From Aldrovandia affinis (taxonomy: Eukaryota > Chordata > Actinopteri > Notacanthiformes > Halosauridae): 64,000 bases of DNA. Of this stretch, positions 53,993 to 64,000 are shown piece after piece (position 1 is the first letter of the stretch; every line of letters starts with the position of its first letter). The position numbers and the translations under genes are program-made. The notes under the pieces were generated by a model, which did not search any database, was not told the DNA's origin, and saw only the letters and a list, made by a program, of their open reading frames with translations. Location: assembly GCA_029706075.1 (NCBI GenBank), contig JAINUG010000014.1, positions 6,516,338-6,580,337 of the forward strand. Direction: 5' to 3'.

Positions 53993-55262
53993 TTATTTGT
54001 TTTTTATAAAAACCGTAAAACTTTTTTCCAAGACATTATTTTAAAAGTTGACATTCCCAACTACAAAAACAAGAAGAACAGTGAATCGGCAAACAATAGG
54101 CTCTACAATACATTTCAAGGACAGGGGCACAATACAAAACATTTACATCCAACATCAGGCACAAGACGGGAATACCGAGGCACTAATTAAGAAAACAAAC
54201 TCAAAAAGGGCTAAAAGAAACCAAGGAAAAACAAGGAACAATGGTGCTCGGGGTTGGCCTCCTCTGGGGGGTGAGCGATATGACCAGTTCTTTCCAGTGG
54301 CTCACCCCCCATTTCCTCCTCGCCCCTCTCTCCTCCTTCAAAAAGTCCACCAAAACACCATGGTGGAGGAGGTTTTGTATTCTCCTCCGAAGAGTGACCA
54401 GGTTCATTGTTTGTTGTTGGTAGACCTTGATGTTCCTTGTCTCCCACAGGACCTGCTTTACGGTGTTAGTGATCCTCCACTGGCGCTACAGCTCCAGGGT
54501 CCTACATGCCGAACAGGAGCCAAACAGGACCCTCTCAGCCGTCAGGGAGGATCTCGTTCTGGGAGACAGAGGACACAACCCCAAGGCCCCAGACCCGTCT
54601 GGTCACGGAGCACTCACAGAACAGATGGTGTACATGTTCTGAGTCAGTGCATCCGTGGGGGCAGGTCTCGGTCAGGGCTAAGTCCCATCTAAACATAAAT
54701 GACCTTGTGGGGAGACAACCATGAGCGGACATCCAAGTAATATCTTTTTGTTTGTTAAACGTTTTTGATTTACATTTTTCCATACAATTTCGGGGTTCAG
54801 GATCGGGTTGCCCCTCGGGAGCGTCATGGTCTCTCCCGATCTCAAAAAGGACATGATGTGTTTATATGTCCATGGGGCCAACCAAGTCCTGACTAATCCC
54901 ATCCTGAAGGCAAAATCCCTCAGGGCTCTGTACACCTGTGGGGGGTCCCAGCTGTATGGCACAGTAAGGTCCAGCCCACACAGGCCTATGGACCTGAAGA
55001 AGTGAGCGGCATAGTGTCTGGCTAGCATACCAGGGGCCGACTCCCCCCTCTGGGTGTTCTGGACCAGTGTGGCCAGACCCTGTGCCAAGATGATAGTTGT
55101 TATATCTGGGACCCCTCTGCCCCCTTTCTCCTCCTCCTTCTTCAGAGTTGTCCTCCCCAGCCTCTCCATTTTGCTCCCCCAGACAAAGCGAAATACCATT
55201 CTAGCTATGAGCTTGCTAGTGGCCCTGTTTGGGGTAAACACCATTTCAGGGCCCTACCTATG
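53993..55262 (-). mobile_element. Tx1/L1-like LINE ORF2 C-terminal relic
   Basis: The minus strand at 55244-54678 encodes SKLIARMVFRFVWGSKMERL and RTTLKKEEEKGGRGVPDI. Overlapping at 54783-54535, in another frame, are DITWMSAHGCLPTRSFMFRW and CPHGCTDSEHVHHLFCECSV, the zinc-knuckle-like end (C-x3-C-x7-H-x4-C) typical of Tx1/L1-type ORF2. It has at least one frameshift and is 5'-truncated. Confidence 0.8.
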
Positions 55263-56136
55263 AGCTGGAAATTATAGATCATGGAGAAAATAATTATGGC
55301 CTGCCAAATTAAAGTGGAGGTCAACATGGTATGATTGGCCTCGTCATTTGGTAGCAATGCTCTTGAGCATACTATGCCTCTCCAAATATCAGCTCATAGC
55401 CATGACCCCCTTTTGGCCTACCATACGTGCAACGGTTGTCGCGGTGAGCCGAGCCTAACGCAAAATTGGCGATTCCAAAAATATGACTAAAAAAAAGAAA
55501 GTACAACAGCAGTATTACATCTGGGATTTGAACCTGCAACCCTTTTTTTCGCCAATTTTGAAAAATTATGATATTAAACACAAAAAGGCTCTCTTTTTTG
55601 CAGTTTTTTTTCACTTACACAAGAAGACAATACCAGACTATGTATACATGCACACATAACACGTCCCAAAACAAGCCCGTCACAAATCCAACTAGACGGC
55701 CGTCATTCGACCGCATTCAGGCTCCCAGACACCACAAGGTTGTTAGTAGAATAAGCCGTTTCTTTTTTTTCTTCCTTACTTTCATTTACATTTTTCAAAA
55801 GAAACAGTTACTCTCAGAGAGAAAGGGCACAGGTGAGTTTTGTGCAAATTGTTTTTGTGACATTTTATTTTTAATTTTTCCGCCCTTTATTTCTCTCACA
55901 AAATACGTACTCACACCAACAATGGGCTCTCCATTTACCGCTCTGCCACCCACGCCAGCCAAAGCGTGTGCACTCGACTGAGAGCCAGTGACTATTCGTG
56001 TGCGTGTGTGCGTCTGTCTGTGTCAGTGTTGCCGGCTTTGTGTCGGCATTGTCACTTATTTCACGCCCGCAAGTCATTCTGAAATCTGTTTCTCTGTGTT
56101 TACTTAATAGCCTTATCTGGGGTTGGCTTTGAAGTC
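55263..56136. other. Repeat-like sequence, no gene
   Basis: 55500-55560 has a SINE-like box (GGGATTTGAACCTGCAACCC). The rest shows short open frames only. Confidence 0.4.
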
Positions 56137-56144
56137 ACCTAGAC

Positions 56145-56455
56145 CAGGGGTCCCCAACCACCGGGCTGCGGCCCGGTACCGGTCCGTGAGGCATTTGGTA
56201 CCGGGCCGCACAGAAATAATAAAAACTTTTTAATTTTATTTCCATTTTATTGACTATCGCATACTGCAGGGTGTTTTATTTTGAAAAATGACCACTTCCG
56301 TCTGTGTGCCTCTTTCCGCACCCCCCGGTCCGTGGAAAAAATGAACTGGTCTCAGTTTTTTTTCCATGTATCCCCCCCCCCCGGTCCGCCGGTCCGTGGA
56401 AAAATGGTCTTGCATGAAACCGGTCCGTGGTGCAAAAAGGGTTGGGGACCGCTGA
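56145..56455. mobile_element. hAT-type MITE, 311 bp, with 8-bp target duplication
   Basis: Inverted ends CAGGGGTCCCCAACC and GGTTGGGGACCGCTG, flanked by exact ACCTAGAC (56137-56144 and 56456-56463). The CCGGTCCGTGG motif recurs inside. This end is widespread among vertebrate hAT elements. Confidence 0.95.
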
Positions 56456-56569
56456 CCTAGACTGCTGAGCCCTGAACAGGCCAGAACCATAAAATACATA
56501 CAGCCATCCTGACAAGACATAGCCATGTTTGTGTTTCCCTAGTTTGTTGTAAAAAGCCAGTTGATAGTG

Positions 56570-56847
56570 CAGGGGCGATTCTAGGATTTGACCTTTAGGG
56601 GGGCTCAGCCCCCAGTGAGCATGCGAGATGTACACATGCAAAGCACAAGCCTACTTTTAAATTAATTTACTGTTACATTCCCCAAAACAAAAACACCACA
56701 ATGGTGGTCGCTCTTAAAATTGAAATACCACTCTCTATCTGTGTTTAAAAAAATAAAAAAATTAAGTAAACCATTTATTTTGAAAAGAATGACTAAACAT
56801 TTTCAGGGGGGCTAAGGGCCCCTAAATAGGGTCTAAAATCGCCACTG
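56570..56847. mobile_element. hAT-like MITE, 278 bp
   Basis: Ends CAGGGGCGATTCTAGGATT and CTAAAATCGCCACTG are inverted repeats. The interior matches the copy at 53379 (CCCCAAAACAAAAACACCAC; AAACATTTTCAGGGGG). A target duplication is not preserved. Confidence 0.85.
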
Positions 56848-57207
56848 CTTGGTGATCCAGCTCTTAGGTAGCCATAGTGTTAGGATTAGGGGTTTAGTTT
56901 GTATTAGGGGGTCATAAGCATAGCTCACCGAGTCTCATAGCTCTGTATAATTCCTCATTAGTCGCTGTCAAATGAGTGCTGCAGGAATATTGATCAAAAG
57001 TTAAACCCCAGGCTAAAGATAATAAATCAGACAGAGGTAATTAAAAAATACTAATTAGGTGCACCAATGAGGCAGATACCAGAATGCCAGCACATTTTTC
57101 ATGGCACAACTGGTAGCCTAAAAAAGACCAACCTGTGGACGAAACGTTGTTCTAATAAAACACTTTGTGGGAAACAGTGTGCGGACATTTTGTTTATACC
57201 ACTGGCA

Positions 57208-57345
57208 ACAAACACACGCACACACACTCATATATGCACAGAACTGCACACATGCACACACACACACACATACACACACAGAACTGTGCACACACACAGA
57301 CACACACAGAACTGCACACACACACAGACGCACTCATTCACACAG
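57208..57345. repeat. (CA)n-rich compound microsatellite
   Basis: CACACA blocks interspersed with GAACTGCACA and CACACAGACA units. Open frames across it are low-complexity shadows. Confidence 0.88.
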
Positions 57346-58012
57346 ACGGACATGCTAACAGGTGTAAGGAGAAGGCCAGGCCAATAACTGTTAGTACCTT
57401 TATTAGACCTGGACAATTTGAGCCTTTGCCCCCCAGTTTATCCCCCTTTCCCCAAATAACAGTCACTTTCTGGGGAAACATAGAGTGAAATGCTACCATT
57501 CACACTGACCAGGGTCCCCAAATGTCCTGGGATTTGTCATCACAATACTCCCTCCCCATTTTTGTAATAATTCATTCACTTTTTGGACACATAATATACC
57601 TGCTGGGGCTGTGCAGTTTTATGGCGGACACCGTTTTGGTGCAGCACAGCTGGGCTTGCCGTTCTGCGTTACATCTGACATTTACAGCTCCTTTTACAGG
57701 TTGTAGCGCCGTTAAATACGGCATCAGGTGTCTGCATCCCCCTGCTTTCTACAGTTGCAGGTTCAACTACCTTAGCAAACACTAAATCCTAGACATAAAA
57801 CATGACATGTTGCTGTGAATTTCATTTACTGTGGACTTCATGTGGTTTCACCCTCAGCAGTGGAAAACATGTTTTTTTTTTGGGGGGGGTTATTTTGCAA
57901 TTTCTTGAAAAATATTGGCAGAAGGAAAAGGCACGATTGTGCACCGACTTTGATACAAAAATGGAATGGTCTCTCACAAATAAACTGAGCACAACTGAGA
58001 GAGATACATAAG

Positions 58013-58346
58013 GAGTGAGAGAAATAAATACAGAGGGTGAAAAAGAGAAAGATTGACAGAAAAAGAAAGAAGATAGGAAGAAAGAAGGAGTGAGAGAGAG
58101 ATAGAAAGAGAGGGAGACAGAAAGAAGGAGTGAGAGAGAGATAGAAAGACAGAGAGAAAGAACGAGACTGTGAGAGAGATAGAGAGACAGAGAGAAAGAG
58201 ACAGAAAAAGAAAGAAGATAGGAAGAGAGAAGGAGTGTGAGAAAGAGATAGAAAGAGAGGGAGACAGAAAGAAGGAGTGAGAGAGAGATAGAAAGACAGA
58301 GAGAAAGAACGAGACTGTGAGAGAGATAGAGAGACAGAGAGAGCAG
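58013..58346. repeat. Polypurine tract with higher-order repeat
   Basis: About 330 bases of GA-rich sequence. A block starting GACAGAAAAAGAAAGAAGAT at about 58053 recurs at about 58199, so a roughly 146-bp unit is duplicated in tandem. Confidence 0.85.
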
Positions 58347-58538
58347 AGTAGTGACAGCTCAGTTAGTGATCAGCACATGGTCAGTCCCAGCAGACTGTGT
58401 GAATATTCACGCCTCACAGACTCGAGTCCCGAGGCTCCTGGAACAATCTTAGCCTTTGATTGGTTCTGCCGGGGTCAGAATGAGGAGTGCAAATGATGTT
58501 ACTTATGCCTGCAAATGGGACCTACCCCACCACCACCA

Positions 58539-58585
58539 CCGCCCACACACACACACACTCACTCACTCACTCACTCACACACACA
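58539..58585. repeat. (CA)n/(CTCA)n microsatellite
   Basis: CACACACACACA then ACTCACTCACTCACTCACTC. Confidence 0.88.
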
Positions 58586-59045
58586 TTTTAAATGTTTTAT
58601 TTATGTCCACATAAAATTACAATATCTCATTAACATAAACAGTGACAGTGCATTTTGCCGTTAAGAGTCAGTGAGTTACATTATGTGCAGAGTTGGCGAC
58701 CAGTTATGCCTATACATATTCACCCCAAATGAACATTTGTGGGTCGACAGATACAGTATCAATACTGTAAAACAGACATTATCTAGCTCATGGGTACAAA
58801 TAGCAGCGCCTTCTCCAAATTGAGCGGCTACCAATGATAGCAGATACTGAGCAATACTTTGCTAACTGTTTGGCCCTTCTCTTAGATAGACCGGCCATTT
58901 GAAGGCCTCTGACAACAAGCTTATGAACATGACCCAGGCTGCCAAAGATGAAAACTAAAAGTTTACATTTGTAACCCAGTTGTAAAATGGCCTGCTCCAG
59001 CTGTTGGTATTTCAAGATCTTAGTTGAAAAGGCTTCTTCTAGGCT

Positions 59046-59126
59046 ACACACACACACACACACACACAACCTGGGAATCAAATCAGTCTGTGGTCACAAC
59101 CTGGGAATCAAATCAGTCTGTGGTCA
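59046..59126. repeat. (CA)n followed by a 31-bp tandem duplication
   Basis: (CA)11 at 59046-59067, then two copies of ACCTGGGAATCAAATCAGTC plus TGTGGTCACAA. Confidence 0.88.
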
Positions 59127-59862
59127 AAAAGCTAATTGCGCATTGAGTTCTCATCCTTTCCACCACAATCTTATTACCCCCTACCATTCCACATATTACC
59201 CAGGGACAATGTAAAATATTCTGCATTAACAAGGCAAGGTGAGCTCTGTCATTCTTTCCAGGAACATGACATGTATTAGGCCCTGCACCAGACCAACAGC
59301 GCAACAGGCTCTGTGGGCGCTAATTACCATTAACTACAATACAAGGGGCAGACAGGACTAAATCACCCTTTTCTCAACACTCGCTGAGTTTACACGAAAT
59401 AGTTCAACAATCAACAATCTGGACAGTAGGCTGACGTGGCCATTCAATTATTATTATTATTATTATTTTTTTGCCATAATCATCACAGTCCGACACAATA
59501 ATTAAAAAAAAGGTTCTGGTCTAATTTCATCCACAGAGCACTTCTCGCTCTGCAAACAGCAGAGGTAATTGGGACAGCCAGGAATGTGAAGTCACACGCA
59601 AGGTGCTGTATCATTTGTACCTTGAACATAGGTCTAATTGGTAAATTGGTCAAATGGTGAATTCACAGCTGAATGTGAGGTTTCCCTCGGTTCCTTATAA
59701 AGCGATTTGTGGGCACGGGCCATTGTGATCGCTCACAGTCGCTTAATAAACTTGTTGGAAGACCTTTTGACACGTGTGAGGAAGTGCATCTCACACCCCA
59801 GCAAACGCCCAAGGACCCCTCCCGTACCTCTGCAAAGGTACTGCTGTGATGTCATCATTTGG

Positions 59863-60197
59863 GGCGGCAGTGGCTCAGTGGTTAGTGACACAGCCTGGCA
59901 AGCAGAGGGTTGCTGATTCGAATCCCAGGAAGGCCAACAAAAAGAACTATGAACTGGAAACCGGAAGGATGCTAGTTCATTTCCTGGGGCACTGCCGAAG
60001 TGCCCTTGAGCAAGGCACTGAACCCCTAAACTGCTCCAGGGGTGCTGTACTATGGCTGACCCTGCGCTCGGACCTCTCTGATGGAATACATATGTATAGT
60101 GGTCTATGTGTGTGTGTGTGTGTATCTAGGAGAGAAAAGACAAATTCCAATTACCCTGTGTAGCATGGCTAATAAAGCATATTCCTATTCCTATTTG
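59863..60197 (+). repeat. tRNA-derived SINE, third family, ending (ATTCCT)n
   Basis: A box CAGTGGCTCAGTGGTTAGTG, B box GTTGCTGATTCGAATCCCAG, body AAGTGCCCTTGAGCAAGGCA and CTGAACCCCTAAACTGCTCC, tail AATAAAGCATATTCCTATTC. A widespread fish repeat pattern; only copy in this window. Confidence 0.8.
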
Positions 60198-61270
60198 TTA
60201 TATGCTGTCTAGCCCGTTGACTTGTGTTTGTTTGAGTTCCAGGTAATCCGCTCCAGGCATCAGGATGTCAGATGTAGAGGGGTGTGCTTGAAAAAGCCAC
60301 ACGGGTGAAACCCGGCAAGTAGGGACAAGTCGGGCTGTTGAAAATAGCAGCAGGACAGGGTGATGTGACGATAATGCGAAGTGGCGGTGTCTTACCACCC
60401 TGTGATGTTATTTTCAACAATCGACTCGTCCGCAGTACAATTTTCCCACTTATACCACGGCTACTTGACCAAGGGAATTAATACATAAATTGGTGAATTA
60501 TGTGAGAAATACATTTTCTCACAACATTTCATGAGATATGTCCGCTGCAAAAAACAATAGTGGCACCAATGTGTCTCTGATTGTGAACCAGACCACTTCC
60601 ATTGCATCAAGTGTATCTTCATTGTCGGGGAGCCCGATGTTAAGTTCAGTGGCGGTGACACCCTCTCAACCAATCAGAATCGAGTGTTTACCCAAGCCGC
60701 GGTGTAATGAAAAATAAAGCGCTCTTCGGTCGAGGCCTCGTGCTCCCCGGGCTGGCGTTGCTTTGAAATAATAGATAATGTTCACACTCTCCTAATGAAA
60801 AGAGCCTCAGCCACGGTGCTGAGTCACTGCCCTGCATCCCAAATCAATGAATTATTGTGGCGCTCGCACTTTTGAAAATCACCGCCTAATTTCTTTTCCC
60901 CATTTCACGGAAACAACCCCTTAAGTTGATTGGCGGGCGGTCCCCCCAGCAGGGAGGGCACTAATACTTTCATACAAGTTCATATGCATAATTATTCAAA
61001 GGATATTCAAAGGATAATTAATTTGCGGATACATTGGAAATGATTCAATTCGAATTTTGGGCACTCCAGCTGTCGGGCTGCCTGAAATATTGGATGTGCA
61101 GGGTGAAACGGGGCCTGAAGGAGGGGAAAGGAAAGTGTCTCTGATTTAACATTGATTTCCTCGTATTACCTCCTCGACTCCAATCCATTACCTTATAAAT
61201 GCTTTTGGAGGAGCGGAATAGGGAAGATATATAGGCATTAAAAACACAATTATAGGGGGCTGTCAGAGGA
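60198..61270. other. Non-genic, nothing recognised
   Basis: No open frame over about 70 codons and no repeat I can name. Confidence 0.45.
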
Positions 61271-61274
61271 TGGG

Positions 61275-61695
61275 TCTGGCTTTATTTACACTCTCACCTG
61301 GCTGACCGTGCCTAGCTTTATTCAGGCTATGACCCGGATGACTGTGTGGAGCTTTATTCATGATGTAACCTAGCTGACTGTGTGGATCTTTATTCATGAT
61401 GTAACCTGGCTGACTGTGTGGATCTTTATTCATGCTGTAACCTGGCTGACTGTGTGGAGCTTTATTCATGATGCAACTGGCTGACTGTGTCTGGCTTTAT
61501 TCATGATGCAACCTGGATGACTATGTGAAGCTTTATTCATGATGTAACCTGGCTGACTGTGTGGAGCTTTATTCATGATGTAACCTGGCTGACTGTGTGG
61601 ATCTTTATTCATGATGTAACCTGGCTGACTGTGTCTGGCTTTATTCATGTTGTAGCCTGGCTGACTGTGTGGAGCTTTATTCATGATGTAACCTG
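61275..61695. repeat. Minisatellite, about 36-bp unit, about 11 copies
   Basis: Units like GATGTAACCTGGCTGACTGT plus GTGGAGCTTTATTCAT recur with point changes (GGAGC/GGATC/CTGGC variants). As 36 is a multiple of 3, the minus strand reads an artificial MNKAPHSQPGYI repeat. One further unit lies at 62533-62580, beyond an L2 insertion. Confidence 0.93.
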
Positions 61696-62532
61696 AGTCC
61701 AGGATAACCTCCAACCAGGAGTCTTGGAGTGACCCTGGACAACCAGCTGTGCTTCTCGGGCCACATTGCAGCGATCACTCGGACCTGCCGATGCCAGCAA
61801 TTCCTTGCTGGCAGGCCTACCGGCCTGTGCAATCAAGCCACTGCAACTAATCCAGATTGCTGCCGCAAGTCTGGTGTTCAACCAGCCGAAGTTCACCCAC
61901 GTCACCCAACTGGCTCCCCATGGCTCCCCATGGCTCCCCATCGCAGCAGGCATCAGATTCAAATCACTGGTGCTTGCTTTTCAAGCGGCCAGAGGCACTG
62001 CTCCCCCATATCTCCAGTCACTCATCACTCCCTACACCCCAGCCAGACCCCTCCGCCCCGCCTCCTCTGGCAAACTGACTGTCCCATCCCTCCGGGCACC
62101 TGGCAGCCGCTCCTCGCGGTCTCATCTCTTCTCTGTCCTTACCCCTCGGTGGTGGAATGACCTTCCGCAATCGGTCAGGAACGCGGAATCACTTGTGATC
62201 TTCCGCAAGAGACTCAAAACCCACCTTTTAAGACTCCACTACCACTGTATATCTAGCTAATTGTCATCACCACTGCCTACTTGCTCAACACTATGTATCC
62301 CCACTTCCTCCTCATTTAAAAATAATGAATAAATAAAAAAATAAAAAATGACTAACCTTTTCTTTCCAAGTGTTACAGGTATGGTACGCAGCTGCCTGCA
62401 ATGATGTCTATCACTGTATTACTGCACTGATCTATTGCGCGAACTATGATTGTTCCTACCATGTATTTATGCACATCTTGTAAGTCGCTCTGGATAAGAG
62501 CATCCGCTAAATGCTTAAAATGTCAATGTAAA
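61696..62532 (+). mobile_element. L2-clade LINE 3' fragment inserted in the minisatellite
   Basis: It starts AGTCCAGGATAACC and encodes SLGVTLDNQLCFSGHIAAIT, then, after an internal deletion, SLLAGLPACAIKPLQLIQIA and TPRWWNDLPQSVRNAESLVI, stopping at about 62260. The tail is TAAGTCGCTCTGGATAAGAG and CATCCGCTAAATGCTTAAAA. It is flanked by ATGTAACCTG (61686-61695 and 62533-62542), either a target duplication or adjoining array units. A TGGCTCCCCA triplication sits at about 61910-61940. Confidence 0.88.
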
Positions 62533-62580
62533 ATGTAACCTGGCTGACTGTGTGGAGCTTTATTCATGATGTAGCCTGGC

Positions 62581-64000
62581 AGCAGCGAAGCGATGCACCT
62601 CGCGGCTCGGAATCGCCTCATGACCGAGCTCCAGTGCCTACCGTGGCCCGGGAATCCTGCAGGGCGGCGTGTGATTGGCCGGTGTCGCTCGGGGAGGCGG
62701 GGTTTCAGTAAGCAGGGCACTCACCATGGTGAGTGGATGGAAAAACAAACCATCCAGGTAGTGCTCCAGTAGACCAGCGGACAGTTTATTTTATGTTATT
62801 ACAAAACAAATCTAACAAAACAAAAGAAGAAACAAAAAAAAGCCTCAGGTGAGCTTGCCTGTAGGTGAGGCCACTGCTGTCCAGGTCCTGTAGTCCTCTC
62901 CAGTGGGAGGGAACAGGAACACCTGACAGCAGCCGAAAGGGAGGCGCAGCCCTCTCACTCCTCCCTCTGCCCCTCACCACCCTCATGGCCCTGTTATTCA
63001 GCAAAGAGCTTCTCCTTTGTAAAGCCCTCTGCCTTTCAGTGCACATCCCCCCAGAGCTGAGAGCGAAAGCTACACCAAGAATATGCTTTAGTGGTGCCCC
63101 CCTTGGGGCTGTGGACCTCAGGCCAGAAAAGGTACAATTACGTGACCACATCAAGGCTCCCTCCAGCACACGTACCGTGGATGTAGCATCTCTCCAGAGC
63201 GCCCAAAGGCTCCCGCAAGCCCCGGGAGCGAGTGGGGAATGTTTCCAGTGATTCTGGATCTGAGTGGACCCAACACCTGAGCAGCTCATGACCTCTACCC
63301 CTCCCTACCGCTTTTCCCCCTCAGGCAGGGTTTCTTAATGGGGGAGGGTGGTACCGCCCCCTAGCGGGTGTCGGTGGACCTTCGCCCATTCAATCAGAGG
63401 ACTTCAAACTTTGCGTACGGATCACAGTGTTTCCTGAAGCATTACAAATAACGTTCATGCAGGACTGGATAGGGTTCAATCTACTTAAATCCCAACTCTT
63501 AACCGTATAGGGGTAAGGTAACACTAGCTATGAGAAAAGTGCAATAAGGCCTAGAAAAGAACCGTCAGTTTGGGTGTAAGCTGTGGTGTTTCTTCATCGG
63601 CATTAAACTGTCTGATCAGATTCATGGATATTTGCGAAGTCGGTATTGAATTCAGGCACTGAGAACTAAGAAGCACTAAGTTCTATGTAAGAAAATACTA
63701 GACAATTTTGTAATGCAATAGAAAAATGCTATCATTAAATAAAATTGGGACGTTGTAGGCTACCTATTGAAATTGATCATTCAGCAAATTGATTGATCGA
63801 TAATCAAGGAATGTACACAGTAAACAGATTGAGAGTAATCATAGGTTTAAAGGTATAGGTGTTACAATGTGAATGCAGACTCGGAACGGAGTTGGATTTG
63901 CGCTCCACACAGGAGGCGTTTAATAAAGGATAAACAAAAGGCGACTGGAGAACACAGTCAAAACGCGAGCAAAAACAGAATTAGCCGGGCGGCTACAAAA
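62581..64000. other. Right end of window, no supported gene
   Basis: A 167-codon minus-strand frame at 63289-62786 (starts with a non-ATG-supported Met; Arg/Ser/Leu-rich) matches nothing I know and may be repeat-derived. 63300-64000 shows no recognised element. Confidence 0.4.

Noticed and set aside
61263..61714. Repetitive MNKAPHSQPGYI protein on the minus strand
   Set aside because: Produced by a 36-bp minisatellite whose period is a multiple of three; stops and frame changes at variant units.
62786..63289. 167-codon minus-strand frame at the right end as a gene
   Set aside because: Low-information Arg/Ser/Leu-rich composition, no known homolog, next to repeat-like sequence.

Overview
The window is nuclear DNA from a ray-finned fish, most likely a teleost. 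It holds vertebrate genes split by GT-AG introns. Between them lie dense fish-type repeats: tRNA-derived SINEs, L2, Tx1 and CR1-like LINE pieces, Tc1/mariner relics, hAT-type MITEs and CA/TA microsatellites. I cannot name the species from sequence alone. There are no operons, CRISPR arrays or bacterial signals.

Four protein genes can be supported, in the order rgs7bp(-), UshA-family metallophosphatase(+), rnf180(-), htr1a(+). (1) rgs7bp, minus strand, 141-9480: exons 1-3 only; the 3' exons lie beyond the left edge. (2) A cytosolic 5'-nucleotidase/UshA-like metallophosphoesterase, plus strand, 10997 to about 17371: seven well-bounded exons and a probable eighth. (3) rnf180, minus strand, 22457-36170: four exons encoding part of the Cys-rich N-terminal region, a basic region, the RING finger and the C-terminal membrane anchor; the first exons were not found, and exon 35179-36170 carries apparent frameshifts. 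(4) htr1a, plus strand, 40009-41232: an intact, single-exon serotonin 1A receptor of 407 residues. The htr1a-rnf180-rgs7bp order and orientation match human 5q12.3, so this is conserved microsynteny. The phosphatase-like gene lies between rnf180 and rgs7bp, where I know of no human counterpart.

Outside the exons: 1-9.3 kb is mostly rgs7bp introns with SINEs, a pyrimidine tract and a nuclear-receptor half-site cluster. 9.5-11 kb is the head-to-head interval between rgs7bp and the phosphatase gene. 17.4-22.4 kb is intergenic, with a 376-bp foldback element and a 1.1-kb Tc1 relic. 22.7-35.2 kb is rnf180 introns. 36.2-40 kb separates rnf180 from htr1a and holds CR1-like LINE debris. 41.2-64 kb is a gene-poor repeat graveyard with clear nested insertions (SINE and hAT in L2, SINE in MITE, L2 in a minisatellite), an IS630/Tc1-type relic and a Tx1-like LINE piece.

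The genes do not form one pathway. rgs7bp (R7-RGS/Gbeta5 membrane anchor) and htr1a (Gi/o-coupled receptor) both act in neuronal G-protein signalling, rnf180 is a membrane-anchored E3 ligase, and the phosphatase-like gene is a metabolic enzyme. I found no clearly new biological system. The items most worth checking are the disrupted rnf180 exon, the phosphatase-like gene at this locus, and the nested repeats with preserved target-site duplications.
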